From Pseudomonadota bacterium (lineage in GTDB: Bacteria; Pseudomonadota; Alphaproteobacteria; Rhizobiales; Phreatobacteraceae): a stretch of DNA of 50,582 bases. Below, piece after piece: positions 24,248 through 32,939 of the stretch. The notes beneath the pieces were generated by a model, which did no database searches, was not told the origin of the DNA, and saw only the letters and a list, made by a program, of their open reading frames with translations. The position numbers were made by a program, and so were the translations under genes. The first letter of the stretch is position 1; every line of letters starts with the position of its first letter. The stretch is from the NCBI GenBank assembly GCA_023416965.1, contig JAEZGJ010000046.1, positions 1-50,582 of the forward strand, given 5' to 3'.

Positions 24248-26022
24248 CGGCCGCGACGCTTCCGGCACCGGCGGCAGGCAGCCGCCTCGGCGATGCACTG
24301 AAGAGCCCGGCCATGCTGCTGGTGCCGGCGCTCGGGTTCCTAGCGGTCGTCTACCTGCTCCCGGTCATCGACCTCGTCCATATCAGTCTCAGCGGCCCGA
24401 CCCTCCTCGGCTATTTCGAGCGCGTCTTCTCGGTGCCGCTCTACTGGGACTCGCTCGTCCGCACGATGCAGATCTCGCTGACGGTGAGCTGCCTCTGCCT
24501 CGTGCTCGGCTATCCGACGGCGCTGCTGATCCATCGCAGCACCGGCATCGTCAAGGTGCTGATCTCGGCGGCGATCGTGCTGCCCTATTTCATCGCCATC
24601 CTCATCCGGACCTATGCCTGGATGGTGCTGCTCGGCCGCAACGGCCCGATCAACAAGCTGCTCGTCGCCCTCGGCATCGTCGCGGAGCCGGCGCAGCTCC
24701 TGTTCAACCGCGGCAGCGTCCTCGTCGCCATGACCGCCGTGCTGCTGCCGCTCATGGTGCTGACGCTCTATTCCAGCATCTCCCGGCTGGACCCCGGCCT
24801 GATGCGCGCCGGCAGGGCCTGCGGGGCGGGGCCCGCCGCCGTGTTCTGGCGCGTGCTGCTGCCGCTCACCTTCCCCGGCATCGGCGCCGGCTTCCTGCTC
24901 GTCTTCGTGAGCGCGTTAGGCTTCTTCATCACGCCGACCCTGCTCGGCGGACCCGGCGACCAGATGTTCGCCATGCACATCACCCAGCAGGCGGATTTCG
25001 CGACGTCCGAAGGCTTCCTCCAGGCGCTGGCCGTGGTGCTTCTCGTCATCACCCTGGCGGTCGTCGCGGTTGCCGGCCGCTTCCTCGGCTTCTCCTTCAT
25101 CTGGGGCGGTGGCAAGCTGACCGAAGCTGCCGCGCCCTCTGCAGCCGCCGGGCGGCGAGCCGGTGCGGGGCCCTCCCTCGGCGCCCGCCTCGCCGACCTC
25201 GTGGGCTGGCCGCTGCTGCGCCTGCTCGGCCGCCTGCCCGCCAGCTTCGGCGCCTGGACGGTGCGGATCGGCGGCGGCCTCGTCATCGCCGGGCTGATCC
25301 TGCCCATCGTCGTGGTGATGATCATCTCGTTCAGCAGCGCGGTCTATCTGACCTTCCCGCCGCCGGGATTCTCGCTGCGCTGGTACGAGCGCTTCTTCTC
25401 CGACTCGAACTGGCGCTCGGCCTTCTCCAATTCGCTGACGGTGGCGGTGATGTCGGCGGTCATCGCGGTGTCGCTCGGCGCGGCGGCGGCCATGGGAATC
25501 GTGCGCGGCCGCTTCCCCGGCAAGTCGGCGGTCATGCTGGTGCTGGTGAGCCCGGTCATCGTGCCGCCGGTGGTGCTCGGCCTGTCGCTCTACACGCTGT
25601 TCCTCAAGCTCGACCTCGTGGGATCCATGTGGGGCCTCGCGGCCGCCCATGCCATCGGCGGCATCCCCATCGTCGTGGTCATCGTCGCGGCAGCCTTGCA
25701 GAACGTCGACCGCCGGCTGGAACAGGCCGCCGCCGTCCACGGCGCCTCGCCGCTGACGGTGTTCAGAACGGTGACGCTGCCCGCCATCGCGCCCGGCCTC
25801 GCGGCGGCCACCTTCTTCGCCTTCCTGCACTCGTTCGACGAACTCGTCCTGTCCCTGTTCCTGTCGAGCGCCAACCTCAAGACGCTGCCGCTGATGCTGT
25901 GGGCGGACGTCAACTACCAGCTCAATCCGGTGCTCGCCGTCGTGTCGACGCTGGAGGTCCTGTTCATCCTGGTCGGGGTGGCGCTGGCGGGGCCGGTTCT
26001 CGCCCGCTCGCGCGCCGCATGA
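24244..26022 (+). CDS. ABC transporter permease, two permease units fused in one chain
   Basis: This 592-residue membrane protein contains two complete permease domains of the PotB and PotC types. The first half has about six hydrophobic segments and an EAA-like loop (RAGRACGAGPAAVFWRVLLP near 188–207). A hydrophilic, Ala/Gly-rich linker lies around 290–330. The second half again has about six segments and a canonical EAA loop (EQAAAVHGASPLTVFRTVTLP near 496–516). In most PotABCD-like systems these are two proteins. A fused version makes the inner-membrane channel from a single chain. The GTG start overlaps the ATPase stop by 4 bases. The substrate-binding protein follows after 36 bases. Confidence 0.92.
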   Translation: MTAATLPAPAAGSRLGDALKSPAMLLVPALGFLAVVYLLPVIDLVHISLSGPTLLGYFERVFSVPLYWDSLVRTMQISLTVSCLCLVLGYPTALLIHRSTGIVKVLISAAIVLPYFIAILIRTYAWMVLLGRNGPINKLLVALGIVAEPAQLLFNRGSVLVAMTAVLLPLMVLTLYSSISRLDPGLMRAGRACGAGPAAVFWRVLLPLTFPGIGAGFLLVFVSALGFFITPTLLGGPGDQMFAMHITQQADFATSEGFLQALAVVLLVITLAVVAVAGRFLGFSFIWGGGKLTEAAAPSAAAGRRAGAGPSLGARLADLVGWPLLRLLGRLPASFGAWTVRIGGGLVIAGLILPIVVVMIISFSSAVYLTFPPPGFSLRWYERFFSDSNWRSAFSNSLTVAVMSAVIAVSLGAAAAMGIVRGRFPGKSAVMLVLVSPVIVPPVVLGLSLYTLFLKLDLVGSMWGLAAAHAIGGIPIVVVIVAAALQNVDRRLEQAAAVHGASPLTVFRTVTLPAIAPGLAAATFFAFLHSFDELVLSLFLSSANLKTLPLMLWADVNYQLNPVLAVVSTLEVLFILVGVALAGPVLARSRAA

Positions 26023-26058
26023 CGCAACAACCACAATCCTGATGGGAGGAGAAGTCCG

Positions 26059-27150
26059 ATGGACAGCCTGACGAGACGGCGACTGACCCAGTCGCTCATG
26101 GCGGCACCGCTGGTGCTCGCCGGCACCCGCTTCGCGGAGGCCCAAAGCAAGCAGGTGATCATGCAGGATCCGGGCGGCGGCTACGGCGAGGCGCTGCGGC
26201 GGGTGATGTACGACCCCTTCGAGCGGCAGACCGGCATCAAGGTCGTGACCGTCCAGGAGGCCCGCAGCGGCCCGCGCATCCGCGCCCAGGCGGCGGCCGG
26301 ACGGGCCGAATGGGACCTGACCTTCATCTTCGACCAGGAGACGAAGCTGCTCGGGCCCTGCTGCCTCGAGGACATCGACTACTCGAAGCTGTCGGAACCG
26401 GCGCAGAAGACCCTGGCCGCCATGCCGGACAACCTGAAGCGTCCGAAGGGCGTCGCCCTGCAGGTGATCGGCGTCGGCCTCGTCTACAACACCAACAAGT
26501 ACAAGGGCGACAACGTACCCCGCAGCTGGGCCGACTTCTGGGACGTGAAGAAGTTTCCGGGTCGCCGCGCCATGCCGGCCTGGCCGCGCTTCGTCTTCGA
26601 GGCGGCGCTGATGGCCGACGGCGTCACCAAGGACAAGCTCTATCCGCTCGACATGGAGCGGGCGCTGAAGAAGATTCAGGAGATCAAGCCGCATATCGCC
26701 AAGTGGTGGACGACGGCCGCCCAGCCGCCGCAGCTCCTCCTCGACGGCGAGGCAGACATGGTGATGGCCTATACCGGATCCATGAGCAAGCTGGCGCTTG
26801 ACGGCGCCCCGATCGGCCTCGAGTGGAACCAGGGCTTCATCTACTACGACTTCTTCTCGATCCCGAAAGGCGCCCGCAACTACGCCAATGCGCTGCAACT
26901 GCTCTCCTGGCGGCTCGACCCGCAGCGCGCCGCGCAGCTGACCTCCGCCTTCCCGGTCGCGCTGCCCTCGCGCGTCGTGTTCGAGGCAGCGGACCCGAAG
27001 GTCAGCATCTACTGGGCCAACAATCCGGCCAATGTCGCCAAGGCGATCGAGTGGAGCCCGGACTACTGGGGCGCTGCCTCGCCGCGCGGCAACTCCACCA
27101 ATGAGGAATATGGGCAGGAACGGCTGAACGCCCTCCTCGCCCAGGGTTGA
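26059..27150 (+). CDS. Periplasmic substrate-binding protein of the PotD-like ABC transporter
   Basis: The 363-residue protein has an N-terminal export signal with a twin-arginine-like motif (LTRRRLTQSLMAAPLVLAG). A mature domain starts near residue 30 with KQVIMQDPGGGYGEALRRVM, the usual opening of bacterial family-1 extracellular proteins that bind polyamines, aminophosphonates or similar small cations. Later segments (GLVYNTNKY, SWADFWDVKKFPGRRAMP and the IPKGARNYANALQLLSW motif) match that family. TGGGAGGAG precedes the ATG. It completes a three-gene importer operon. The convergent operon's AhpD-like gene and a bidirectional-looking terminator follow. Confidence 0.93.
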   Translation: MDSLTRRRLTQSLMAAPLVLAGTRFAEAQSKQVIMQDPGGGYGEALRRVMYDPFERQTGIKVVTVQEARSGPRIRAQAAAGRAEWDLTFIFDQETKLLGPCCLEDIDYSKLSEPAQKTLAAMPDNLKRPKGVALQVIGVGLVYNTNKYKGDNVPRSWADFWDVKKFPGRRAMPAWPRFVFEAALMADGVTKDKLYPLDMERALKKIQEIKPHIAKWWTTAAQPPQLLLDGEADMVMAYTGSMSKLALDGAPIGLEWNQGFIYYDFFSIPKGARNYANALQLLSWRLDPQRAAQLTSAFPVALPSRVVFEAADPKVSIYWANNPANVAKAIEWSPDYWGAASPRGNSTNEEYGQERLNALLAQG

Positions 27151-27172
27151 GACCTCCTCAAGGCCCACCTCC

Positions 27173-27208
27173 AGCGGTCGCGCTCCTCCGGCGCGGCCGC
27201 TCTTTTTT
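27173..27208 (+). terminator. Rho-independent terminator of the transporter operon
   Basis: AGCGGTCGCGC and GCGCGGCCGCT pair as an 11-bp stem with one mismatch around a short loop, followed by six T residues (27203–27208). It separates the transporter operon from the convergent catabolic operon that ends at 27228. Confidence 0.88.
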
Positions 27209-27227
27209 GCTGATGGTCGCGCGGGGC

Positions 27228-27797
27228 TCAGCGCCCCATCGCGTAGAACTCGTTGTTCGGCCGCATGCTGGTGACGTTGGCGAGACGGTTGGACATGCCG
27301 AAGAAGGCCGCGATGGCGGCGATGTCCCAGATGTCCTCGTCATCGAAGCCGTGCTGCTTGAGGACGGCGATGTCCTCGTCGCCAACCTCATAGGCGCGCT
27401 GAGACACCTTCATGCCGAAATCGAGCATGGCCATCTGGCGCGGCGTGATGTCGGCCTTGCGGTAGTTGATCGCCACCTGGTCGGCGATGTGCGGGTCCTT
27501 GGCGCGCACGCGCAGGATGGCGCCGTGGGCCACCACGCAATACTGGCACTGGTTCGCGTTGCTGGTGGCGACCACGATCATCTCGCGCTCGGCCTTGGTC
27601 AGCGCGCCGGCCTTGTTCATCAGCGCGTCGTGATAGGCGAAGAAGGCGCGGAACTCCTCGGGACGGTGGGCGAGGGTGAGGAAGACGTTGGGCACGAAGC
27701 CCGACTTCTCCTGCACCGCCAGGATCCGCTCGCGGATGTCCTCCGGCAGGTTCTCCAGCGGCGGAACGGGAAAGCGGCTGATCGCCTTGTCGGCCAT
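27228..27797 (-). CDS. AhpD-like carboxymuconolactone-decarboxylase-domain protein
   Basis: The 189-residue helical protein belongs to the peroxidase-related branch of the CMD/AhpD fold. It has the redox motif CQYC with the following histidine (C84, C87, H91 in NQCQYCVVAHG), the FVPNVFLTLAHRPEEF start and the DIWDIAAIAAFFGMSNRLA helix. Members are thought to reduce peroxides or act as small redox enzymes. It is the last gene of the six-gene minus-strand operon, 15 bases after the molybdoenzyme stop. A close-looking paralogue lies at 45417–46019. Its role in the pathway, perhaps handling peroxide or protecting the molybdoenzyme, is inference. Confidence 0.9.
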   Translation of the reverse strand: MADKAISRFPVPPLENLPEDIRERILAVQEKSGFVPNVFLTLAHRPEEFRAFFAYHDALMNKAGALTKAEREMIVVATSNANQCQYCVVAHGAILRVRAKDPHIADQVAINYRKADITPRQMAMLDFGMKVSQRAYEVGDEDIAVLKQHGFDDEDIWDIAAIAAFFGMSNRLANVTSMRPNNEFYAMGR

Positions 27798-27812
27798 GGC
27801 GTCTGTCTCCTG

Positions 27813-30122
27813 TCAGGCGGCCGCGATGGCCGCGAGGTGGTCCTGGTAAACGGCGATCGCGTCGCCGGCATCGCCGCGGTAGGGCTCGACGCGCACGAGG
27901 CAGGTATGGGCCGAGCAGCCCTGACCGAGTTGCGAGGTGCCGATGTCGAGGGTCAGCACGTTCGGATTGCCGGCGATGTCGAGGCCGCTGTTGCCGGCGG
28001 GCGTGAACCAGGCGCCCGTCGGCAGCACGACCACGCCGCGGCGCACCGTGTCGCTGACCTGCGCCGTGGCGAGGCAGGCCCCGCGCGCATTGGAGAGGCG
28101 CACGAGCCCGCCGTCGGCGATGCCGAGGCCGGCAGCGTCCTCGGGATGGATGCGCATCTGTTCGCGGCCGTTGCGCTTCAGGGCGAGGCTCGCCGGGCCG
28201 GTCTCGAGCTGGCTGTGCAGCCGGCCCGCCGGCTGGTGGGAGATCAGGTGGAACTCGTCCTCGGCAGCCGTGCCCAGCCATTCGGCCGGCGGAATCCAGG
28301 CGGGATGGGAGCGGCAATCGGCATAGTCGAGACGCTCCAGCGCCTCGCTGCCGAGCACGATGCGGCCGCTCTCGGTCTTGAGGGCATGGGCCTCCGGCTC
28401 GTCGCGGAAGTCGGCGAGATAGGTGTGGTTCTCCTTGACCGGGCAGGCGGCATAGCCCTCGGCCCAGAAGCGGTCGAAATCCGGCATGGCGAAGCCGTGG
28501 CGCTCCTCGGCGCCGGAGCGGACGGTCTCGTAGATATGGCGCAGCCAGCCCATTTCGTCGCGGCCTTCGCTGAAGGCCTCGCCGTGGCCGAGCTCCGTGG
28601 CGATGGCGCGGAAGATGTCGTAGTCGGAGCGCGATTCCCCCACCGGCGCGATGGCCTGCTGCATGGCGAGGACGAGATCGGAACGGCGGTTGCCGGCGAT
28701 GTCGTTGCGCTCGATCGAGGTGCTGGCGGGCAGGACGATGTCGGCGCGCCGGGCGGTGGCGGTGAACATCGGGTCCTGCACGATGATCGTTTCCGGCCGG
28801 GTCCAGGCCTCGCTGAGCCGGTTCAGGTCCTGGTGGTGGTGGTAGGGGTTGCCGCCGGCCCAGTAGACGAGCCGGGTGTCGGGATAGGTGCGGACCTTGC
28901 CCTCGTAGGAGAACTCGGCGCCCGGGTTCAGCAGCATGTCGGTGATGCGGGCGACGGGGATGAAGCTGTCGATGGGCCGCTTGAGCTGCGGGATGAAGGG
29001 CGAGGGGCCGATATTGATCGCCGCGCCGACGCCCCCGAGCGAGGAATAGCCGTAGCCGACGCCGCCGCCGGGCAGGCCGATCTGGCCGGTGACGGCGGCA
29101 AGGCCGAGGGCGGCCCAGAAGGGCTGCTCGCCGTGATGGGCCCGCTGCAGGCTCCAGCTCACGGTGAGCATGGAGCGGGTGTCGATAAGGCGCCTCGCCA
29201 GGGCGGCGATGGCGTCGCGGTTAAGGCCGGTGATCCCGGCCGCCCAGGCAGCGTCTTTGCGCTGGCCGTCGGCGCTGCCGTCGAGATAGGCGAGGAAACG
29301 GTCGGAGCCGCTCGTGCAGCGGGCGAGGAAAGTCGCATCGTGGCGGCCGGCGAGGACGATCTCGCCGGCGAGGCCGAGCATCAGGGCCGCGTCGGTGTTG
29401 GGCCGGATCGGCCACCATTCCGCGCCGACATCCTCGGGCACGTCGTCCTTCAGCGGCGAGACGAGGATGACCTTGACGCCGCGGTCGCGGATGGCCCGCA
29501 GATTGGCCTCCAGGGTGTGGCGGGCGATGCCGCCGGCCTCGTTCTGGGCGGTGCGCGGGGTCAGGGCGCCGAAGACGACGAGGGTCTCTGTATGGGCGGC
29601 GATGGTGTCGAGCGTGTTGGCCTGGCCGCCGCAGGCGGCATCCTCGCCGAGCACATGGCGCAGGATCACCGGTCCCGCGGCTATGGAATAGGTGTCGACA
29701 TGGCCGGTATAGCCGCCGGCGAGGTTGAGCATGCGCTTCAATAGCGAGGGCGCGTGGTGGAAACGGCCGCAGCTCGTCCAGCCATAGGAGCCGCCGAAGA
29801 TGGAGGCATTGCCGAAGGTCCCCGAAACGCGGCGGATCTCGCCGGCGACGAGCTCGATGGCCTCGTCCCAGCTCACCGGCACGAAACGATCCACGCCGCG
29901 GGCGCGGCGGTCGCTCGCCTCGCGCTTCTCCAGCCAGCCTTCGCGCACCAGCGGCCGGGGCACGCGGCGCGCCGTCTCGGCCCATTCCTTCACCGAGTGG
30001 ATGATCGGCGATGGGGCGGGATCGAGCTCGAAGGGCTCGGTGCCGACGATCCGGCCGCCCTCGACCAGGAGCGTATAGGCGCCCCAGTGGCTGCAGTGCC
30101 TCACACGACGGATCTCGCCCAT
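27813..30122 (-). CDS. Molybdopterin oxidoreductase, cytoplasmic BisC/TorA/DMSO-reductase-like
   Basis: This 769-residue enzyme belongs to the group of single-subunit bis-MGD enzymes that reduce S-oxides or N-oxides. It lacks the N-terminal cysteine cluster for an iron–sulphur centre, and opens with VRHCSHWGAYTL as in biotin-sulfoxide and TMAO reductases. The molybdenum-site segment reads FGGSYGWTSCGRFHHAPS near residues 110–127, where the family has its serine ligand. The C-terminal molybdopterin-dinucleotide domain starts about residue 620 (FHLISHQPAGRLHSQLETGP) and ends near GCSAHTCLVRVE. No Tat signal is present, so it should work in the cytoplasm, like BisC. It sits 104 bases after the class II aldolase in an operon with two CoA-transferases, an unusual setting. 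Substrate unknown; reductase direction is assumed from the family. Confidence 0.9.
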   Translation of the reverse strand: MGEIRRVRHCSHWGAYTLLVEGGRIVGTEPFELDPAPSPIIHSVKEWAETARRVPRPLVREGWLEKREASDRRARGVDRFVPVSWDEAIELVAGEIRRVSGTFGNASIFGGSYGWTSCGRFHHAPSLLKRMLNLAGGYTGHVDTYSIAAGPVILRHVLGEDAACGGQANTLDTIAAHTETLVVFGALTPRTAQNEAGGIARHTLEANLRAIRDRGVKVILVSPLKDDVPEDVGAEWWPIRPNTDAALMLGLAGEIVLAGRHDATFLARCTSGSDRFLAYLDGSADGQRKDAAWAAGITGLNRDAIAALARRLIDTRSMLTVSWSLQRAHHGEQPFWAALGLAAVTGQIGLPGGGVGYGYSSLGGVGAAINIGPSPFIPQLKRPIDSFIPVARITDMLLNPGAEFSYEGKVRTYPDTRLVYWAGGNPYHHHQDLNRLSEAWTRPETIIVQDPMFTATARRADIVLPASTSIERNDIAGNRRSDLVLAMQQAIAPVGESRSDYDIFRAIATELGHGEAFSEGRDEMGWLRHIYETVRSGAEERHGFAMPDFDRFWAEGYAACPVKENHTYLADFRDEPEAHALKTESGRIVLGSEALERLDYADCRSHPAWIPPAEWLGTAAEDEFHLISHQPAGRLHSQLETGPASLALKRNGREQMRIHPEDAAGLGIADGGLVRLSNARGACLATAQVSDTVRRGVVVLPTGAWFTPAGNSGLDIAGNPNVLTLDIGTSQLGQGCSAHTCLVRVEPYRGDAGDAIAVYQDHLAAIAAA

Positions 30123-30226
30123 TCACCTGTTCCCATCGTTTTCACCCGGGCCGGCATGGATACAGCCGCCGGGCGTGCCGCACCATTGGCGGGTCGCCCA
30201 TCACTGCCATGCGGGGCGGGCGAGGA

Positions 30227-30901
30227 TCACGAGGCCTCGCGCAGGCGGTCCAGCGCCGGCTTCGCCTGCTGGCCGTAGGTCTTGAACTTCTCCAGCACCT
30301 CGGCGATCTCCGCATCGGAGAGGCGCGGCGGCTCGCCGAGGGGCAGGCAGAGGAGATATTGCTGCGCCAGGCTCTCGACCGTCACGGCGAGGGCGAGCGC
30401 CTGGGCGATGGAGCCGTGGGCGGCGATGACGCCGTGATGGGCCATGAGGCAGGCCCGGCGTCCCTCGAGTGCGGCGACGACGGCGTCGGCCAGATCCTGC
30501 GAACCGAAGATGGCATAGGGGGCGCAGCGGATGGTGGGGCCGCCAGCGGCGGCGATGGCATAGTGGATCGCCGGAATGTCGCGTCCGAGGATGGAGACGG
30601 CGGTAGCATGAGTCGAGTGGGTGTGGACCACGGCATTGAGGTCCGGCCGGGCCCGGAGGATGTCGCGGTGGAAACGCCACTCGCTGGAGGGCAGGACGTC
30701 GCCGTCGAAGGTGCCGTCCCAGCGCATCGCCACGACGTGGTGCGGCTCCAGCCTATCATAGGGAATGCCGGTGGGGGAGATCAGCAGGCCGTCGCCATGC
30801 CGCACGCTGATATTGCCGGCGGTGCCCCGGTTGATGCCGAGGCTGTTCATGCTGCGGCAGGCCTCGATCAGCTCGCGGCGCAGGGCGGTGTCCTCGCTCA
30901 T
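30227..30901 (-). CDS. Class II aldolase/adducin-family protein
   Basis: The 224-residue product has all zinc and catalytic positions of L-fuculose-phosphate-type aldolases: E74 in SSEW, H93 and H95 in HTHSTHA, and a histidine in MAHHGV (155/156). The early GNIS and SPTG loops, which bind substrate phosphate or carboxylate in the family, are also present (residues 29–32 and 42–45). Possible reactions are retro-aldol cleavage of a sugar acid or sugar phosphate, or a decarboxylation/dehydration as in some family members. The ATG at 30901 fits the N-terminus; it lies 34 bases after the CaiB stop in the same operon. The PfkB kinase across the divergent promoter could supply a phosphorylated substrate (inference). 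Confidence 0.92.
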   Translation of the reverse strand: MSEDTALRRELIEACRSMNSLGINRGTAGNISVRHGDGLLISPTGIPYDRLEPHHVVAMRWDGTFDGDVLPSSEWRFHRDILRARPDLNAVVHTHSTHATAVSILGRDIPAIHYAIAAAGGPTIRCAPYAIFGSQDLADAVVAALEGRRACLMAHHGVIAAHGSIAQALALAVTVESLAQQYLLCLPLGEPPRLSDAEIAEVLEKFKTYGQQAKPALDRLREAS

Positions 30902-30935
30902 CGGTCCTCCATCCTCGATCGGTCGGCGCGGCGCC

Positions 30936-32144
30936 TCACGCCGTTTTCGCCTTGGTGGCGCCGACGGTCCCTGCCTCCGGCAGGGCGTCGCGATAGGCCG
31001 TTCCTTCGGCGGCGATCTCGTCCAGGACCTCGGCGGTGTGCTCTGCGAAGCGGGGCGGGGCGAGGCGGTAGGAGGCCGGCGTCCGCGACAGCTTGATGGG
31101 GCTGCCGGTGCCGCGATAGGCGCCGATATCGACCACCATCTCCCGGTGGATCGTGTGGGGGTCGGCGACCACCTGGTCGATGGAGCGCACCGCACCGCAG
31201 GGCACGCCGGCCTTGATCAGCCGGTCGGCCAACGGGTTGCACTCGAAGGCCGAGAGGGCCTTCTCAAGCTCGACCTTCAGCGCGTCGCGGTTGACGTTGC
31301 GCTCGCCGTTGGTGGCGAAGCGCGGGTCCTGGGCGAGGCCCTCGGCGCCGATCACCCGGCACAGAGTGGCGAACTGGCGGTTGTTGCCGACGGCGAGGAA
31401 GATCGGGTCGGTGGCCGTGGCGAATGTGTCGTAGGGGCAGATGTTCGGGTGGGCGTTGCCGGAGCGCCCTGCCACCTTGCCGGAGAGGTAGAAGTTCGGC
31501 AGGTGCGGGTGCAGCAGCGAGACGCCGCAATCGTAGAGCGTCGCCTCGACGAACTGGCCCTTTCCGCTGGTCTCCCGCTCGTGCAGCGCCATGAGGATGC
31601 CGATGACGGCATTGAGACCCGTCACCATGTCGACCACGGGCAGCCCGACGCGCAGCGGCTCGCCGCCGAGCTCGCCGTTGACGCTCATCAGCCCGGCGGA
31701 GGCCTGGATGGCGGCGTCATAGCCGGGAAGGCCGCCGAGCGGTCCGTCGGCGCCGAAGCCCGAAACGCGGCAATGGACGAGGCGCGGGAAGCGGCGCTCC
31801 AGCTCGTCGCGGCCGAGGCCCCAGCGGTCCAGCGTCCCGGTCTTGAAGTTCTCGATGAAGACGTCCGCCGTCTCGAGCAGCTTGAGCAGGAGTTCGCGCC
31901 CGGCATCGGCTGACAGGTCGATGGCCATGCCGCGCTTGTTGCGGTTGAGGCCGAGGAAATAGCTCGCGGTCTCGTCGAGGAAGGGGGGGCCCCAGCCGCG
32001 GGTCTCGTCGCCCTCGGGCGGCTCGATCTTGATGACGTCGGCGCCGTGGTCGCCGAGGATCTGGCCGCAATAGGGGCCGCCGAGCACCCGGCTCGCGTCG
32101 ATGACCCTGATGTTGGAGAGGGAGCCGGGACGGGTCGATGTCAT
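30936..32144 (-). CDS. CaiB/BaiF-family (family III) CoA-transferase
   Basis: This 402-residue protein moves CoA between carboxylic acids through an enzyme-bound mixed anhydride. It shows the family landmarks: VIDASRVLGGPYCGQILGDHGADVIKIE at the start, the NRNKRG segment, GYDAAIQA near 141–148, and an aspartate (D172) in PVVDMVTG, the position of the catalytic residue in formyl-CoA transferase. The C-terminal half contains the expected KAGVPCGAVRS and DPHTIHREM motifs. It lies 15 bases after the family I CoA-transferase beta subunit. Two different CoA-transferase types in one operon suggest that two acids, or two steps, are handled as CoA esters. Donor and acceptor are unknown. Confidence 0.94.
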   Translation of the reverse strand: MTSTRPGSLSNIRVIDASRVLGGPYCGQILGDHGADVIKIEPPEGDETRGWGPPFLDETASYFLGLNRNKRGMAIDLSADAGRELLLKLLETADVFIENFKTGTLDRWGLGRDELERRFPRLVHCRVSGFGADGPLGGLPGYDAAIQASAGLMSVNGELGGEPLRVGLPVVDMVTGLNAVIGILMALHERETSGKGQFVEATLYDCGVSLLHPHLPNFYLSGKVAGRSGNAHPNICPYDTFATATDPIFLAVGNNRQFATLCRVIGAEGLAQDPRFATNGERNVNRDALKVELEKALSAFECNPLADRLIKAGVPCGAVRSIDQVVADPHTIHREMVVDIGAYRGTGSPIKLSRTPASYRLAPPRFAEHTAEVLDEIAAEGTAYRDALPEAGTVGATKAKTA

Positions 32145-32159
32145 GTCATGTCCGATCGG

Positions 32160-32939
32160 TCAGGAGGCCAGCGCCGGCGCCTCGCCGAGGGCGGCGAGGT
32201 CGCGGCGCAGCTGGGTGGCGAAGTCGGGATAGGTTTCCGACAGTTCGTCCAGCACCCTGCCACGCAGCAGCGCCAGTGTCGCGGGGTCAGGCGCCGCGGT
32301 GGCGGGCGGGGCGTCGCCGTGGGCGAAGTCGAAGCCGGTCGCCGCCTTGATGCCGGCGAGGTCCTCGCCGGGATGAACGCTCTCCAGCGCGAAGCCGCGC
32401 CGGGTCTTGTCGAAGCTGAACAGCGCCTTGCCGGTGAGCAGGGCGGCCGGCCCGCCGGGGCGGTGGATGTGCGGGCTGCTGACGCCGGGTGCGCTGACGA
32501 AATCGACCTTGTCGACGAAGACGCGCGGCGTGTGCTCCTCGCGAAAGAGGATGACCCGCGGCACGACGAAATAGAGATAGGCCGAGCCGAAGGAGCCGGG
32601 CCAGCGGGGGGCGGAGCGGGGATAGTCGCCGGCGCCGACCAGGTTGATGTTGCCGGAGCCGTCGATCTGGCCGCCGCCGAGGAAGAAGGCGTCGATGCGG
32701 CCCTGGCCGGCGCAGTCGAACAGTTCGGCCGAGCCGTTGGTGAAGAAGTTGTGCTCCACCGAGCCGAGAATGGAGAGGCGCAGCGGCGCGCCGCCGGCCT
32801 CGTCCTGCAGGGCGCGGCACAGCATGGCGCCGGCGGCGGGAATGGGCGAGGAGGCGCCGACCGCCACATGGCGGGTGCCCTCGAGGAGCCGGGCGATGGT
32901 GGCGATGAGGATTTCGCGAGGATGGATAGCGGCGGTCAT
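32160..32939 (-). CDS. Family I CoA-transferase, subunit B (glutaconate-CoA-transferase-like)
   Basis: The 259-residue protein resembles the beta subunits of glutaconate and 3-oxoacid CoA-transferases. Visible blocks are VAVGASSPIPAAGAML, the segment SILGSVEHNFFTNGSAELFD where the family's catalytic glutamate is expected (a glutamate is present in SVEHN, but not in the textbook SENG context), and DAFFLGGGQIDGSGNINLV. The C-terminal tail (VLDELSETYPDFATQL) is helical. IpdAB-like hydrolases share this fold without the catalytic residue, so a ring-opening hydrolase is an alternative. The ATG at 32939 overlaps the subunit A stop by 4 bases (ATGA), ensuring coupled translation of the pair. Confidence 0.88.
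   Translation of the reverse strand: MTAAIHPREILIATIARLLEGTRHVAVGASSPIPAAGAMLCRALQDEAGGAPLRLSILGSVEHNFFTNGSAELFDCAGQGRIDAFFLGGGQIDGSGNINLVGAGDYPRSAPRWPGSFGSAYLYFVVPRVILFREEHTPRVFVDKVDFVSAPGVSSPHIHRPGGPAALLTGKALFSFDKTRRGFALESVHPGEDLAGIKAATGFDFAHGDAPPATAAPDPATLALLRGRVLDELSETYPDFATQLRRDLAALGEAPALAS

Noticed and set aside
24916..27168. Minus-strand open frame of 750 codons across the permease and binding-protein genes
   Set aside because: Shadow frame antisense to two conserved transporter genes.
27147..29744. Plus-strand open frame of 865 codons across the AhpD-like and molybdoenzyme genes
   Set aside because: It crosses two real genes on the other strand and a terminator; composition is shadow-like.
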